From assembly GCA_945862125.1 (NCBI GenBank), contig CAMAYC010000018.1, forward strand, positions 1 to 55,285: a DNA stretch of 55,285 nucleotides. Reading direction: 5' to 3'. This DNA comes from Reyranella massiliensis 521. Lineage in GTDB: Bacteria > Pseudomonadota > Alphaproteobacteria > Reyranellales > Reyranellaceae. A program made the position numbers and the translations under genes. Of the stretch, positions 53,938-55,285 are shown in pieces. Under the pieces are notes generated by a model. The model saw only the letters and a program-made list of their open reading frames with translations. It had not been told where the DNA came from and did no database searches. Positions within the stretch are counted from its first letter, which is position 1. Each line of letters begins with the position of its first letter.

Positions 53938-54924
53938 TTAGCCCGGCAGCGCCTCGTCCAGGAACGCCATCACGGCCAGATCGCTCCAGGGCTTGTAACC
54001 ATCCACGCCGTGGAAGCCGACGTGGCCGCCGTGCGCCGTCAGCACTGGCCGCAGCGACTGGCTCGTGTTCGAGCCCCAATGATGGCCGGCATAGGCACCG
54101 CCCGGCACCCAGGGATCGTCCAGCGACGCCAGCACCAGCGTCGGGATGCGAATCGTCGGCAGGAAATTCACGGCACTGCTTTGGAAGTAATAGTCGTCGG
54201 CGCCGGCGAAGCCGTTGCGCGGCGCGGTGAAGACATCGTCGAATTCATAGAGGGTCCGGCACGCCTCGATCTTCCGGCGTTCATCCGCTGTCAGCACGGC
54301 GCCCTCGGCCAGGGCCTCGCGCGTGACGGCGCCGAAGACATAGCGATGATAGAGGAAGTTGCGACGCCGCAGCAGCGTGAAGCAGGTGCCGCGCAGATCG
54401 ATCGGCGCCGAGACGCTGGCGGCGGCGCGGAGTGGCGTGCGCGCGCCCTCTTCGCCCAGGTACTTCAGCAGGATCGCACCGCCCACCGAATAGCCGACGG
54501 CGAGGACTCCCGCCGCGGTCAGCTCCGCGGGCAGCAGCCCGATCAGTTCGGCGAGGTCGCGGCTGCTGGCGGCCGAGTACTGGCCGCCGCACGTCGCCCG
54601 CGACGGGCCGGCACCGCGCATGTTGAGGCGCAGCACGGGGTGGCCCTTGTCGAGGAGATAGCCCGACATCCGCAGCATGTACGGGCTGGTCTCCGAGCCC
54701 GGGACGCCGTGGATCAGCAGGACCAGCGGCTTGCCCGCGTGCGGTATTGCCGGACGATCGAGCATGGCCAGCATCGTGTCGCCGTCGCCGAGCGTGAGGT
54801 GCAGGCGCTCGCTGGTCCCCGGCGCCAGGCTGCTGGGCACATCGATCAGCACGGTGGCCAGCGTCTGGAGGTCGCCGCCCCACCACGGGAAGCGTTGCGT
54901 GAAAGACTTCACTGCAGCTCTCAC
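53938..54924 (-). CDS. YheT-like alpha/beta hydrolase
   Basis: The 328-residue protein has the hydrolase oxyanion segment LVLLIHGVPGSETSPYM, the nucleophile elbow GYSVGGA, a catalytic aspartate in VLASLDDPWVP and the histidine in HGGHVGFHG. The N-terminal PWWGGDLQTLATVL resembles the YheT/EMB8 family of esterases. The start is a GTG at 54924. A second in-frame GTG four codons later is equally possible. It lies 10 nt after the DyP-type peroxidase gene on the same strand, so the two may form an operon. Confidence 0.88.
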   Translation of the reverse strand: MRAAVKSFTQRFPWWGGDLQTLATVLIDVPSSLAPGTSERLHLTLGDGDTMLAMLDRPAIPHAGKPLVLLIHGVPGSETSPYMLRMSGYLLDKGHPVLRLNMRGAGPSRATCGGQYSAASSRDLAELIGLLPAELTAAGVLAVGYSVGGAILLKYLGEEGARTPLRAAASVSAPIDLRGTCFTLLRRRNFLYHRYVFGAVTREALAEGAVLTADERRKIEACRTLYEFDDVFTAPRNGFAGADDYYFQSSAVNFLPTIRIPTLVLASLDDPWVPGGAYAGHHWGSNTSQSLRPVLTAHGGHVGFHGVDGYKPWSDLAVMAFLDEALPG

Positions 54925-54934
54925 AGGCCGGCCC

Positions 54935-55285
54935 TCACAGCCCGGCCAGGAAGCGGATCGCCGACCGGCTCGGCATGAAGAAGTAGCCGCCGGCGCGCAC
55001 GGTGACGAAACTCCGGAGGTTCTTCATCGTGACCGGCCCCGACGGTGTGGGAATGGTGAAAACGAACGGCTTGCCGGGATCGACAGCCGGCGGCGAGGTG
55101 ATGGGGTCGGGCTCGTTGCTCAGCCCCTGGAAGGAGGGAGAGCCCACCCAGGATTGCTGCAGGAACTCGAACTGGCGCTCCAGGTCGGCGCAGAGGGCCA
55201 CGAACAGCATGCCCTTTTCCGACCCTTCGGCGCCGTAGGGACGGCCGCGCCGCAGCAGCCGGTGGCGCTTCTCCATGACGCCCTG
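54935..55285 (-). CDS. DyP-type peroxidase, C-terminal part only
   Basis: The frame runs off the window end, so only the last 116 residues are seen, and the ATG at 55276 is internal. KRHRLLRRGRPYG holds the region with the conserved distal-side residues, and GMLFVALCADLERQFEFLQQ, then SWVGSPSFQGLSNEPDPI, is the typical end of dye-decolorising heme peroxidases. The protein ends in SAIRFLAGL. It has no C-terminal encapsulin loading extension, so it is not likely to be cargo of the encapsulin at the other end of the window. Confidence 0.85.
   Translation of the reverse strand, partial: QGVMEKRHRLLRRGRPYGAEGSEKGMLFVALCADLERQFEFLQQSWVGSPSFQGLSNEPDPITSPPAVDPGKPFVFTIPTPSGPVTMKNLRSFVTVRAGGYFFMPSRSAIRFLAGL

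Noticed and set aside
54935..55285. DyP-type peroxidase as cargo of the encapsulin at the window start
   Set aside because: The two are 54 kb apart, and the peroxidase ends in SAIRFLAGL with no loading-peptide extension.

Overview
The window is about 55 kb of GC-rich, gene-dense DNA whose gene content and order are typical of an alphaproteobacterium. Markers are DUF3576-leuS-holA, timA-mltA, rph divergent from hrcA, rdgB-hemW, HspQ and a complete system I cytochrome c maturation (ccm) operon. A Rhodospirillales- or Reyranella-like member fits best, but that is inference from protein flavour and not a proven assignment. Most neighbouring genes overlap by ATGA, GTGA or TGATG, so translational coupling is the rule. 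No tRNA, rRNA, CRISPR array, transposase or integrase was seen.

Layout. 1-5.3 kb: a 5'-truncated encapsulin shell gene, then holA, a small conserved protein, leuS and a DUF3576 lipoprotein on the minus strand. A terminator-like hairpin ends only 13 nt before the leuS start codon. 5.3-7.2 kb: a porin with its own promoter and terminator. 7.2-10.9 kb: a methyltransferase and the LutABC lactate oxidation operon, divergent from katG across a Fur/PerR-like palindrome. 13-18.2 kb: mltA, timA, an adenylate cyclase, a methyltransferase and a metallo-beta-lactamase-fold hydrolase. 18.4-26.9 kb: hspQ, a periplasmic binding protein, hemW, rdgB, rph, hrcA, an L,D-transpeptidase-like enzyme, an FAH-family hydrolase, a zinc peptidase, exonuclease III and a GlsB-type membrane protein.

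26.9-41.7 kb is the most unusual part. A minus-strand operon encodes an ABC exporter-like protein whose nucleotide-binding domain is expanded by about 280 residues and altered at Walker A, Walker B, signature and H-loop, followed by a cyclic-nucleotide-binding protein and a methyltransferase. Divergent from it is a long, tightly coupled plus-strand operon: four glycosyltransferases (two MurG-like, two GT4-like), a histidine phosphatase, a polysaccharide-deacetylase-like protein, a two-helix membrane protein, and an Opp/Dpp-type ABC importer (dual ATPase and two permeases) with no binding protein nearby. I read this as a glycan assembly or export locus.

41.7-49.2 kb: a hairpin-rich gap that may encode a small RNA, then ccmABCDEFGHI. 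The ccm operon carries two kinds of palindromic repeat. One family recurs four times in the window with compensatory changes in its stems. The other lies in frame inside the 5' end of ccmH. 49.2-55.3 kb: a cyclase-TPR protein, a PAP2/vanadium-haloperoxidase-like enzyme, a subtilisin-like protease, a YheT-type hydrolase and the C-terminal part of a DyP-type peroxidase cut by the window end.
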